A DNA stretch of 36,001 nucleotides from Paraflavisolibacter caeni (GTDB lineage: Bacteria > Bacteroidota > Bacteroidia > Chitinophagales > Chitinophagaceae), in NCBI RefSeq assembly GCF_025628885.1, contig NZ_JAOTIF010000040.1, forward strand, positions 1-36,001. Direction: 5' to 3'. Numbering within the stretch: the first letter of the stretch is position 1; each line of letters starts with the position of its first letter. The position numbers were made by a program, and so were the translations under genes. Positions 1 to 7,794 of this stretch are shown one piece after another. The notes beneath the pieces were generated by a model that was given only the letters and a program-made list of their open reading frames with translations, ran no database searches and was not told the origin of the DNA.

Positions 1-11
1 GCTCATACAAA

Positions 12-74
12 GAGCACCTTGTAATCATTCCTGCATCTCCTTCTGACCTGTTTCAATCTTTGCATCTGCTTTTA
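12..74 (+). repeat. 63-bp dispersed repeat, copy A
   Basis: This stretch matches the reverse complement of 5818-5880 with 57 of 63 bases identical. A perfect 30-base core covers roughly 45-74. Both copies sit mainly outside genes. The ends carry a short inverted match (AGAGCA against TGCTTT), as in small non-autonomous repeats. This copy lies just upstream of the likely start of the first gene, so it could affect that gene's leader. Its nature (REP-like repeat, MITE or IS end) is not known. Confidence 0.8.
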
Positions 75-107
75 ATCATTTACTATTCATCCTTTAAGAC
101 AATCCTA

Positions 108-749
108 GTGAGACGAAATTTCTTTTTATGGCCTATGCTATTCTTATCCGGATGTGTATTTGGACAGGCTAAGGATGGGATCGTTGTTTACAAAAAGACC
201 CACCAGCCGGCTGCCACTATTTCATTACCTTATGAACCAGAGGTTATTACTGCAGCCATGGATGATTATTTTTCGCAACAAGGCTCCAAAAGCAATGAGT
301 TAAAGGGATTTAAAACTTTTCAGAATACACCGTTCATAGGGGGAGATTCCATCAATGCTGATCTTTATTTTAAGGTAAGCCGTAAAAGCAAAATCGAAAA
401 AGATGCTTCAATCATTGACTTAATGGTGGGGATGTCTAATGAAGATATCGCAGCACGCAATCATGAAACACATTTCACCAGGCAACAAGCAAAAGAGTTT
501 TTGAATAAGCTGGCGTCTGTGGTGCAAGCTTATCATTTGGAGTTGCTGATAAAGCAGCAGAATGCAACTGTAATCAGGGCGGAAAAAAGATATAATAGTT
601 TAGTAGATGATGGTGCCAACCTTAATAAACGGGATAATGCAAATGCACAAAAATTACAAAGCAATAAACATGATCAGGATAAACAAAATGAAGAAGTTGA
701 AAAACAAAGGCAGGCGTTAGCCCTGTTAGTCCGTCAAAGAAAAACCTGA
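108..749 (+). CDS. Exported protein of unknown function with charged C-terminal helix
   Basis: Family not recognised. The open frame begins at a TTG at 60, but a GTG at 108 starts a convincing signal peptide (basic RRN, a hydrophobic stretch, then a Gly-Cys and a Gln-Ala cleavage-like end), so 108 is preferred; an ATG at 135 also lies in frame. The Cys inside LFLSGC could make it a lipoprotein. The middle third is a compact mixed region. The last 60 residues are rich in Lys, Glu, Gln and Asn and look like a coiled coil. The protein probably acts in the periplasm or at the envelope. The upstream 63-bp repeat ends 33 bases before the start. Function cannot be assigned from sequence. Confidence 0.6.
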   Translation: MRRNFFLWPMLFLSGCVFGQAKDGIVVYKKTHQPAATISLPYEPEVITAAMDDYFSQQGSKSNELKGFKTFQNTPFIGGDSINADLYFKVSRKSKIEKDASIIDLMVGMSNEDIAARNHETHFTRQQAKEFLNKLASVVQAYHLELLIKQQNATVIRAEKRYNSLVDDGANLNKRDNANAQKLQSNKHDQDKQNEEVEKQRQALALLVRQRKT

Positions 750-775
750 TTATTCACAAATATTAAAACAATTAT

Positions 776-1126
776 ATGATACCTCTATATGAATTAAGAA
801 TAGGCAATTGGATTATGAATAATAATTCAGGCGCATACTATCAAATCAAAAAAGGGATTGATATAGATCATCATTCCAATAGCTTTTTACCTGTTCCGAT
901 TACACCAGAAGTACTGGGAAAATATGGTTTTTCTTTTCATGATTACTTTAAAGTATGGCAAAAGAATAAAACAATCCCTGGTACAGGTCCCGATATGGAA
1001 TTAGACCGGGATTTTTGGGTATTGAATTTTTCCCACCAGCGAATCGGTGTAGAATTAAAAAGTTTGCATCAGTTACAAAACTTATACTTTTTATTGAAAG
1101 GAAAAGAATTGGAAATGACGAAATGA
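776..1126 (+). CDS. Small conserved Bacteroidota protein, LRIGNW type
   Basis: A 116-residue soluble protein with no signal peptide. It opens with the ELRIGNWI motif, has a PITPEVL segment near residue 41 and ends with LHQLQNLYFLL. I know these three motifs together from a widespread family of small hypothetical proteins in Bacteroidota genomes and phages; no function is established for it. The ATG at 776 is the natural start because the family begins at this motif. It lies 26 bases after the preceding gene and about 140 bases before the response regulator, so co-transcription with either is possible but unproven. Confidence 0.75.
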   Translation: MIPLYELRIGNWIMNNNSGAYYQIKKGIDIDHHSNSFLPVPITPEVLGKYGFSFHDYFKVWQKNKTIPGTGPDMELDRDFWVLNFSHQRIGVELKSLHQLQNLYFLLKGKELEMTK

Positions 1127-1269
1127 AATACCAATCTAATCATATCAGGTATGTTGGGACAGAGGGATATAAAAAGTAGAGACCTTTAAAAAGGATCGTG
1201 CCATTTTGCTGTAAGACTGCTGAGCACAAGAAGTTAAGGACTCGTAACAAAAACATTACCTGATAAAAA

Positions 1270-1698
1270 ATGCTTATGATCACATATTCAACAAACAAGA
1301 CGATATTACTCGTTGATGACGATCCAGATGACAGGGTTTTCATGAATGAGTCATTTTTACAAATAAAATGGAACGAAAACCTCCTGCTATTTGATTCAGG
1401 AAACGGAATGTTTGACTACCTGAGTAAACTTGATGCCATTCATTATCCGTGTTTGATACTCTTGGATTACCATATGCCTAAACTATCCGGAAAAGAGATT
1501 ATTAAAATGCTTAAGCTTGATAAAAGATACAATAACATTCCCATTGTTGTTTACTCTTCAGAAATGTCTGCATCTATGGAAAGAAGTTTATTGACCTTGG
1601 GAGTTGCGGCATGTTATAAGAAAGCGGATGGTTATCTGGTTGGCATTCAGCTTGCTAAAACACTTAAGCTTCTCTCAGAACAATACGAAACTGAATAA
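1270..1698 (+). CDS. Single-domain response regulator (CheY/Rcp-like)
   Basis: A stand-alone receiver domain of 142 residues with no output domain. The acidic cluster DDD lies at 16-18 after a hydrophobic beta strand. The phosphoacceptor is Asp66 in LILLDYHMP, the switch Ser is at 96-97 in VVYSS, and the conserved Lys is at 117-118 in CYKK. Such proteins are phosphorylated by a histidine kinase and act by protein contact; no kinase is encoded in this window, so the partner must lie elsewhere. The next gene starts only 17 bases after the stop, which suggests a two-gene transcript. An in-frame ATG two codons downstream is an alternative start. Confidence 0.9.
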   Translation: MLMITYSTNKTILLVDDDPDDRVFMNESFLQIKWNENLLLFDSGNGMFDYLSKLDAIHYPCLILLDYHMPKLSGKEIIKMLKLDKRYNNIPIVVYSSEMSASMERSLLTLGVAACYKKADGYLVGIQLAKTLKLLSEQYETE

Positions 1699-1715
1699 CC
1701 CATAAAATTATTTAT

Positions 1716-2042
1716 ATGCCAAGTCCAATTGAAATGACAACTATAAGTTGTGTTTTGAATGTGCTTCATGCCAGGGGCCAGGATAATGAATTCATCTTTA
1801 GTAAAAAAGGATTTATGGCCGAAAATGGAAGAGTGTATCGGCAAAAAGAACTTGAAATCATTAAAACCTACCGTTTTGAAGGGGTGTCTGACCCATCTGA
1901 TGAAGCAATAATATATTTGATCCAGACTGCAGACGGCTTAATTGGCTATAGCCTGGATGCTTATGGAGTGTATAGCAATCATAAAGATGATATTTATAGT
2001 GATTTTATGCGCAAAATGGTAATGAAAAAAAGAGCCGGGTAA
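1716..2042 (+). CDS. Small conserved protein of unknown function
   Basis: A 108-residue soluble protein without a signal peptide or membrane segment. The most characteristic stretch is YRFEGVSDPSDEAIIYLIQT followed by a GYSLDAYGVYSN motif, typical of a small hypothetical family I have seen in Chitinophagaceae and relatives. No function is known to me. It starts 17 bases after the response-regulator stop and is probably co-transcribed with it, so a role in the same signalling response is possible but inferred only from position. Confidence 0.7.
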   Translation: MPSPIEMTTISCVLNVLHARGQDNEFIFSKKGFMAENGRVYRQKELEIIKTYRFEGVSDPSDEAIIYLIQTADGLIGYSLDAYGVYSNHKDDIYSDFMRKMVMKKRAG

Positions 2043-2049
2043 CAGTTAT

Positions 2050-2338
2050 TTATATAGTATCGCCCTTGCCCTCGCCCCAATCCAACTGTTGCTCGTCTAA
2101 TTCATTATAAACAGTATCGACTTCATTTACCAATCCCTCTGTTAATATGGAGGCCACATGTTACCAGGGCCCATAATTTCTTGGCGGTGTGCGCCAGGTA
2201 AGCGGGCTAAAATTGCTACTTTCATTCTTTAAGTGAGGAGGCTACCACCATGTGTGATATCCAATAGGCTAAGGTGCTTTCTGCCAATCAGCGTGAGGAA
2301 TAATAAATGCAGGAATTGATGGAAGAAAAAAGACCTTT
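2050..2338 (-). pseudogene. Decayed gene fragment, one frame with three internal stops
   Basis: On the minus strand a single reading frame gives protein-like sequence: PSIPAFIIPHADWQKAP, then PIGYHTWW, then PPHLKNESSNF, and finally VYNELDEQQLDWGEGKGDTI before the stop at 2050-2052. It is interrupted by three stop codons. The composition (Trp and Pro rich middle, acidic tail) is unlike random AT-rich spacer. The parent family was not recognised. The rest of the 2043-2554 spacer (2339-2554) is very AT-rich and shows nothing else. Confidence 0.5.
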
Positions 2339-2554
2339 TCTATTTATTCTTATTCAACATGTGGAATTAATAATTGCTGAATAGACACTACTATTAATAC
2401 GTAATAACGGATAATATAACCCCAAATATTCTTATTTATTAATGGAAATGAAAAGCACAACTATAATTTATTTGTGTATCACTGTAAGATTATACTTATA
2501 ATTAAGGTCAACTAAAATAAATGTCTTATTACAGTGTTTGAAATCGCAAACTAA

Positions 2555-3439
2555 TTAAGAGTGTTGAATTAAGTCGATTATCTCCTGCTTCGCTTTTTTT
2601 GATTCCGGAAGATTTAAAAGCATCCATACATGAACCATATCTTCATACTCAAAATAGTTAAGATAAATTCCTTTTGACTCAGCCAATGCTTTTAATTTTC
2701 TGGCATCTGCAACAAGGATTTCATTAGACCCAACAAAAAGCGATATTTTACCAAGGCCCTCTAATGGCCCATTTATCGGGCTTAATAAATAATGGTCTGG
2801 CTTTGTATTTCCTGCATATGCTTTGCCTGCACGCATCAAACCTTCTATTCCTAAAAAAGGATCTATGGGATCAATATTTTTTATATCAGGGTTAGACAAC
2901 GTTAGATCAAGCCAGGGAGAAAGTAAAATAATTTGTTTCGGCTGGTTTTCATGTTCATCTCTCATCTTTTGAGCTAGAGCCAGTGCAAAGCCCCCGCCTG
3001 CCGAATCGCCCATAAGAATGAAGTTATTTGAACTTACCATTGAGATCAGTTTCTTGTAAAGAGGATCTAACATGGCAAACGACTCTTGGTAGGTATATTT
3101 GGGTGCTAATGGGTAATCGGGTGCTGTAATTGTACATTTTAAACTTTTAATAAGTAACCCAAAAAACTTCCAATGCTGTTTAGCAAAACTCTTGACATAC
3201 GCACCTCCATGTAAATACAATATATGTTTATCACTGCATTTATCCTTAGGTTTAATAGTAAAAACATTATGACCGTCTAATTGATATTTATCAATATTAC
3301 AGATTGCTGCAATTTCCTGGGGCGGTTCTATACAAGTGTAAAAATCAAATTTACCAATAGCAAATTGCGCCTTAAGAAAGTTTTTTTTATTGATTAATCT
3401 CAGAAGAATATGGAGTAATTTACTTTGGGTGCTTGCCAA
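2555..3439 (-). CDS. Alpha/beta hydrolase, HSL-type esterase/lipase
   Basis: A cytosolic carboxylester hydrolase of the hormone-sensitive-lipase/acetyl-esterase family. The oxyanion motif LHGGAY is at 76-81, the nucleophile Ser146 lies in GDSAGGG, Asp245 follows GSNEILVAD, and the catalytic His is probably His270 in MVHVWM. The length of 294 residues is normal for the family. The first codon is TTG at 3439 with an in-frame stop three codons upstream and no ATG nearby, so a TTG start is the best reading. It diverges from the acyltransferase at 3600. In other bacteria such esterases neighbour the same acyltransferase and DUF6320 genes, so it may hydrolyse or edit the ester made there (inference). 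The physiological substrate is unknown. Confidence 0.88.
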   Translation of the reverse strand: MASTQSKLLHILLRLINKKNFLKAQFAIGKFDFYTCIEPPQEIAAICNIDKYQLDGHNVFTIKPKDKCSDKHILYLHGGAYVKSFAKQHWKFFGLLIKSLKCTITAPDYPLAPKYTYQESFAMLDPLYKKLISMVSSNNFILMGDSAGGGFALALAQKMRDEHENQPKQIILLSPWLDLTLSNPDIKNIDPIDPFLGIEGLMRAGKAYAGNTKPDHYLLSPINGPLEGLGKISLFVGSNEILVADARKLKALAESKGIYLNYFEYEDMVHVWMLLNLPESKKAKQEIIDLIQHS

Positions 3440-3599
3440 AATGAATCATTTAAAATTGTGGATAATTTAGCTGGCATTATATTTTAGCTAAAACTGAAGT
3501 TAGCAATTATCAATCATTAAGAAACATACTTTATTAGTTATAATATACTTTTACAAAGCAAGTTTTATGCAGAAAGATTAACCATTATATAGTAAGGAA

Positions 3600-4892
3600 A
3601 TGGACAGGAAAGATCAGAAAACAAAGAATACAGATGAGTTTTGGCTCCGTCTTGATAATGCTGCCAAAATATATCCTGCTGTACAGGACATGGAACTGAC
3701 TTCTGTTTTCAGGATTGCTGTTGAATTAAAAGCAAGAATAAAAGCAAAACAATTTATCGAGACAGTTCATACCATTGAAAACAGATTCCCCTATTACAAG
3801 GTAAAGCTAAAAGCAGGCTTCTTCTGGTACTATCTTGAGCATCATAATTTACAAATTGCTGTTGAAGTTGATCATGAAATACCATGCAGGGCATTTGACA
3901 AAAATGAACTCATGTTCAGAGTGCTCGTGAAAGAGAACAGGATCAGTGTTGAGTTCTCGCACATTTTAACTGATGCAACTGGGGCATTTGAATTTCTAAA
4001 AACCCTGCTCCTAGTGTACCTTGAAAAATGCAACGTTTTACTACCTACGAATCTGCCATTTTATCATCCTGAAGAAAACCCTTCAAAGGAGGAATATGAA
4101 GATGCGTATAGCAGGTATTTTAAAAAACTCGATTCACCGCTCATTAAGATACCCAAGGCCTTCCACCTGCCGTTTCACATATATAAACCGCCTCGTTTCG
4201 ATGTAATAACTGCTATTATACCGCTTGATATAATTATTAAAAAAGCAAAAGAATACGAAGTCAGTCTCACTGAATATCTTACTGCAGTTTACCTGTATTC
4301 GCTGCAGGACATATATGATCAGCTGACATCATTTAAAAAACGCAGGAGCATTAAAATTATACGCATAGAAGTGCCGGTGAACTTACGCAAAATGTATCCT
4401 ACCAAGACCATGAGAAACTTCTCCTTATACGTTATGCCAGGCTTAGATCTCCGGCTAGGGCATTATTCATTTGAAGAAATTGTAAAAGTAGTTTATCACC
4501 AGATGCAGCTGGAAACTGATAAAAAGCTGATCAGCAAAATGATTGCACGTAATGTAGGCGGCGAAAAAAATCCATTTATTAGAGGGATTCCACTTTTTAT
4601 CAAATCATTTGTTCTTTCAAAACTTTATGCGCTAGGAACGAGGCAATACAGTGGTGTAGTGACCAACTTGGGAAAAATCAATTTCAGCCCGGAAATCAAT
4701 GCCTTGATCAATAAGTTTATATTTATACCACCTCCACCTAACAATATTTTGAAAGTCAACTGCGGAACTGTTGGATTTGATAATAAATTAGTGTTGTGTT
4801 TCGGAAATATTACGACATCAAAAGAGTTGGAAAGAAGATTCTTTAAATTTCTAACTGCTCAGGGCATTCCTGTTAAACTAACCCTACATTAG
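3600..4892 (+). CDS. HxxxD acyltransferase, alcohol acetyltransferase/condensation-like
   Basis: A 430-residue protein of the CoA-dependent acyltransferase superfamily that also contains alcohol acetyltransferases, PapA-type enzymes and NRPS condensation domains. The catalytic HxxxD motif is His121-Ile-Leu-Thr-Asp125, followed by ATGAFEFLKTLL as in the alcohol-acetyltransferase-like branch. The C-terminal half contains the second subdomain with VPVNLRKMYP and the late VVTNLGKI strand. No membrane segments are seen. Such enzymes transfer an acyl group from a thioester to an alcohol or amine; the acceptor here is unknown. The DUF6320 gene follows by 11 bases, so the two form an operon. TACTTTTA at 3546-3553 matches seven of eight positions of the Bacteroidota -7 element. 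Confidence 0.85.
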   Translation: MDRKDQKTKNTDEFWLRLDNAAKIYPAVQDMELTSVFRIAVELKARIKAKQFIETVHTIENRFPYYKVKLKAGFFWYYLEHHNLQIAVEVDHEIPCRAFDKNELMFRVLVKENRISVEFSHILTDATGAFEFLKTLLLVYLEKCNVLLPTNLPFYHPEENPSKEEYEDAYSRYFKKLDSPLIKIPKAFHLPFHIYKPPRFDVITAIIPLDIIIKKAKEYEVSLTEYLTAVYLYSLQDIYDQLTSFKKRRSIKIIRIEVPVNLRKMYPTKTMRNFSLYVMPGLDLRLGHYSFEEIVKVVYHQMQLETDKKLISKMIARNVGGEKNPFIRGIPLFIKSFVLSKLYALGTRQYSGVVTNLGKINFSPEINALINKFIFIPPPPNNILKVNCGTVGFDNKLVLCFGNITTSKELERRFFKFLTAQGIPVKLTLH

Positions 4893-4903
4893 AAGCGAGT
4901 ACC

Positions 4904-5620
4904 ATGATCTATTGCAAAAATTGTGGTGTGGAACTGGAAAATGACATGCTGGATTGTCCGTTATGCGGAGAACCAGTTGCAAGTAATCATCAAACTGATA
5001 AAATTCAGTCGGTAGCATCTTCCATTCAGCAGATTTCTCCTTATGGTCACAGGAAAATGGATCAGCCTCAGAAAAGATTTACCTGGGAAATTGTTTCAAT
5101 TATTCTTCTTTCTGGTGTCATGGCAACGCTCATTATTGATTTTGCCATGAATAGGCGCATCACATGGTCAGAATACCTGGCAGGCTTCTGCTTTACCATT
5201 TTTTCTTATGTATCTTTATTTGCATTCTGGAATCAAAGAACGATTATTGATATGGCTGGCGGCTTTATTGCATCCTCCACTTTTATACTAATTCTTGATG
5301 CAATAATAGGAAGCTTTAATTGGGCTATCAAACTTGGAATACCGTTACTATTAGCCTGTAATGTAGTTATAGCAACCCTACTTGCTGCTATTCAAATGTC
5401 AAAGCATAAAGGGATCAATTTGATTGCTTATTCATTTATTGCAGCAGCTTTTCTTTGTTTATGTATAGAAGGAACCTTATCTTTTTTTGAAACCAATTTG
5501 TTTCATCTGTGGTGGAGTCTTATTGTTGCTGCTTGCATTTTTCCAATTGTGGTTGTCCTGCTATTTGTCCATTTCAGATTACGGAAAGGTCGCAGTTTAC
5601 ATAAGACTTTCCATATATAA
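4904..5620 (+). CDS. Zinc-ribbon membrane protein, DUF6320 type
   Basis: The N-terminus is a zinc ribbon with two Cys pairs (YCKNC at 3-7 and CPLC at 18-21). About 40 mostly polar residues follow, then six hydrophobic helices, approximately 62-82, 90-110, 117-139, 144-168, 175-197 and 201-225. The tail is basic and cytoplasmic. This layout and its position directly after an HxxxD acyltransferase fit the uncharacterised DUF6320 family, which I recall in the same company in Clostridia and other bacteria. A role in presenting or exporting a membrane-bound acyl acceptor is inference only. The 11-base spacing to the preceding stop argues for translational coupling. Confidence 0.8.
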   Translation: MIYCKNCGVELENDMLDCPLCGEPVASNHQTDKIQSVASSIQQISPYGHRKMDQPQKRFTWEIVSIILLSGVMATLIIDFAMNRRITWSEYLAGFCFTIFSYVSLFAFWNQRTIIDMAGGFIASSTFILILDAIIGSFNWAIKLGIPLLLACNVVIATLLAAIQMSKHKGINLIAYSFIAAAFLCLCIEGTLSFFETNLFHLWWSLIVAACIFPIVVVLLFVHFRLRKGRSLHKTFHI

Positions 5621-5817
5621 ACTGATTTTCATTTTTCTTCAGCACTTCTGGTGTAATAAGAATAGGCAAAAAGCTTTTTGAATGTTTATCAATGTCTATG
5701 CCTTTTTTGATTTGAAAGAATGCACCTGCTCTTTCTTCCTTACCCCAATTACCTATTCTTAATTCATGTGAGGTATCATATTGACGTATTATTTGTTTAG
5801 TAAAAGTTATTGATAAA

Positions 5818-5880
5818 TAAAAGCAGATGCAAAGATTGAAACAGGTCTGAAAGAGAAGCAGGAATGAATACGAGGTGCTT
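5818..5880 (-). repeat. 63-bp dispersed repeat, copy B
   Basis: Inverted partner of the copy at 12-74, with six mismatches in 63 bases. It is the main recognisable content of the 5621-6022 spacer. That spacer also holds a perfect 14-base palindrome CAAAAAGCTTTTTG at 5667-5680, which might help end the DUF6320 transcript. The two copies bracket 5.7 kb of sequence but nothing else suggests that the block is a composite transposon. Confidence 0.8.
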
Positions 5881-6022
5881 TAAATATTCCATGTAAGGTA
5901 CTCCATATAATCGGCTTTAATAGATTTATTATTAATACTCATATCCCATATTATGGATGATGTCTGATTTATTGATTAACTTGATCAATGAGAATTACTA
6001 ATGGCAAGTAAAATTTTGACAA

Positions 6023-6883
6023 ATGCGCGTTCTTCTACAACATCTAACCAAATACGAATACGAGCGTTCTGTTTTCCTTGCCCCGCATTTAGTACGACTT
6101 AAACCTGCAGCTCACAGTCGTACATCCATTGAATTTTATGATCTTTCTATTCAACCGGATGGCCACTTAATCCATTGGCAACAGGATCCGTTTGGGAACT
6201 TTATAGCTCGTATTGATTTCAAGGAGCCAATGCATAAGTTGCTTATTGATGTGAAAATAATAGCCAACTTAACTCCTGTTAATCCTTTCGACTTCTTTGT
6301 GGATGAATCGGCTCAAAATTTTCCTTTTGCATATGATGACCAACTAAAGAAAAATCTTAACTCTTATCTGGAGATTACCGACTACGGTCCTAAGATAATG
6401 CAGTGGCTGGAAAAGGTAAATCGGTACAAAATGGGAATCATCGATTTCCTGGTAATGGTCAATCAAAAAGTGAACGATGAAATTTCTTATACTATGCGTA
6501 TGCAACCAGGTGTTCAAACCAGCGATGAATCATTGGAGTTAGCTTCAGGTTCCTGCCGGGATTCAGCCTGGCTTCTTGTTCAGGTTTTAAGACACTTAGG
6601 TCTTGCTGCCAGGTTTGTTTCAGGATACCTGGTTCAAGTCGTCAATCCAATAAACAACACAAATGTTGAGGATGCTGATTCCTTCTCCCTGCATGCATGG
6701 GCAGAGGTATATATTCCTGGCGCTGGTTGGATTGGACTTGATGCTACATCAGGTTTATTTGCAGGTGAAGGGCATATTCCACTCGCCTGTACGCCTGTAC
6801 CCGAAAGCGCAGCCCCAATTACCGGGAAAAGTGAAATATGTAAAACTATCTTTACTTACAACAACAGGATAAAACGCTTTTAG
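6023..6883 (+). CDS. Transglutaminase-like cysteine protease
   Basis: A 286-residue protein with the bacterial transglutaminase N-terminal region (HLTKYEYERSVFLAPHLVRL at the start, HWQQDPFGN at 51-59) followed by the transglutaminase core. The catalytic triad is visible: Cys178 in GSCRDSAWL, His224 in SLHAWAEVY and Asp240 in WIGLDATSGL. There is no signal peptide, so a cytosolic location is likely. Family members are mostly predicted amidases/proteases rather than true cross-linkers. The sequence around LFAGEGHIPLACTP and ESAAPITG closely resembles the transglutaminase part of long DUF2126-fused proteins, yet here the chain ends right after it. The gene is convergent with the next one, 12 bases stop to stop. 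ATG 6023 matches the family N-terminus. Confidence 0.88.
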   Translation: MRVLLQHLTKYEYERSVFLAPHLVRLKPAAHSRTSIEFYDLSIQPDGHLIHWQQDPFGNFIARIDFKEPMHKLLIDVKIIANLTPVNPFDFFVDESAQNFPFAYDDQLKKNLNSYLEITDYGPKIMQWLEKVNRYKMGIIDFLVMVNQKVNDEISYTMRMQPGVQTSDESLELASGSCRDSAWLLVQVLRHLGLAARFVSGYLVQVVNPINNTNVEDADSFSLHAWAEVYIPGAGWIGLDATSGLFAGEGHIPLACTPVPESAAPITGKSEICKTIFTYNNRIKRF

Positions 6884-6895
6884 GAAAACGGCAAA

Positions 6896-7219
6896 TTAGC
6901 TATTAATCCTCTGTTGTAAAAACCTTTCAAACTGCTGCTGAAAATAAGAATTTTTAGAACTGGCTTCAAATAAAGAAGCAATATTGCCTATTGGCAATTC
7001 TCCGGTTGTTACTAATTCGGCAAACATTGGATTGGCATTGATCCATTCATGTTTTAATGAATGGATTTTTGTAAATGAAATTAATATTTCAGCCTTTAAT
7101 GTTTGCGGAACATTTACTGATGCTTCATTGATTTGATTAAGATCTTGCACTAATTGAGGAAAATTAATAGAATCAAACTCATCATCTGCTTTAACGAGAT
7201 ACTTTGGATAGTGTCGCAT
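6896..7219 (-). CDS. Small protein of unknown function
   Basis: Unrecognised. The frame is open from 7273, but the first 18 codons read through AT-rich, hydrophobic leader-like sequence; the ATG at 7219 gives a 107-residue soluble protein beginning MRHYPKYLVKADDEFDS and is preferred. It is predicted to be mostly helical, with repeated short hydrophobic heptads and a Gln/Phe-rich end (YFQQQFERFLQQ). It has no membrane segment, signal peptide or metal motif. It converges on the transglutaminase gene. The spacer on its upstream side carries a dispersed repeat (7349-7423) and an IS6 relic. Confidence 0.55.
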   Translation of the reverse strand: MRHYPKYLVKADDEFDSINFPQLVQDLNQINEASVNVPQTLKAEILISFTKIHSLKHEWINANPMFAELVTTGELPIGNIASLFEASSKNSYFQQQFERFLQQRINS

Positions 7220-7348
7220 TATATTATTGTTGGTTAAAAATATGATTATATAAATAGTTTTAACTGGGCTCACCTGGAAATTCGGAAGGACCCTTCAAAA
7301 CTATGCTAACAATAAAGCAGGTGTAAATATTAAAACGAGATGACTTAG

Positions 7349-7423
7349 GAAGTTAAAAGACTTACAAGAAGCTTTAATACAAAATTGAAATTAAGCTTTA
7401 TATTCCGCAATAAAGAATATATT
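7349..7423 (+). repeat. Dispersed intergenic repeat, copy X
   Basis: About 75 bases aligning at roughly 70-75% with 32704-32779 in the same orientation. Shared blocks include GAAGTTA, GACTTACAA, CTTTAA, TTAAGCTTTA and GAATATA. Copy Y stands upstream of a small plus-strand gene. Here no plus-strand gene follows before the IS6 relic at 7480, so this copy may be an orphaned leader. A shorter resemblance (GAAGTTAAGGACT) occurs at 1229, upstream of the response regulator. Confidence 0.5.
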
Positions 7424-7479
7424 AATAAACATCAAATAATTATTGATAAGCTTAAAAAAAATTGCATCTTATATGCTTA

Positions 7480-7735
7480 GGCTCTGTCGCAGCTGTTGAT
7501 AAGAAAACAGAAAAGGCGAAGTTTGAAACTATCCCTCATGCAGCCAAAGAACAAAACGTTTTGTAGGTTGTTGCCATAGGAAATTCTACCTGCTCTTTCT
7601 TGAACATACGTAGTATTTCGAAACCTGATAGGGTTTTGGATGCAGAGTCAAAGATTTTTGAAACCAAGCGTATTCTGTGTTCAGCACTTTATAAAGCGAT
7701 GATCTGTGATATTTCAACACATATGCGACAGAACC
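7480..7735 (-). mobile_element. Internally deleted IS6-family element
   Basis: The 256-bp element is bounded by 12-bp inverted ends, GGCTCTGTCGCA at 7480-7491 and the complement of GGTTCTGTCGCA at 7724-7735 (11 of 12 identical). This start, GG..CTGT.GCA, resembles the ends of IS6/IS26-type elements. The minus strand between them encodes the C-terminal end of an IS6-like transposase: SKIFDSASKTLSGFEILRMF then KKEQ, matching the family's conserved tail, with a stop at 7536-7538. The N-terminal three quarters, including the DDE residues, are missing, so it cannot move by itself. No 8-bp target duplication is seen at the flanks (TATGCTTA and CAAGGCCC). Confidence 0.65.
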
Positions 7736-7794
7736 CAAGGCCCACTATCATACTGCAACTATACATTTTTCAATTGCACGACTACCCTCATCGT

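Noticed and set aside
12-5880. The inverted 63-bp repeats as ends of a composite transposon
   Set aside because: No transposase or integrase lies between them, the genes inside look ordinary for the lineage, and no target duplication could be identified.
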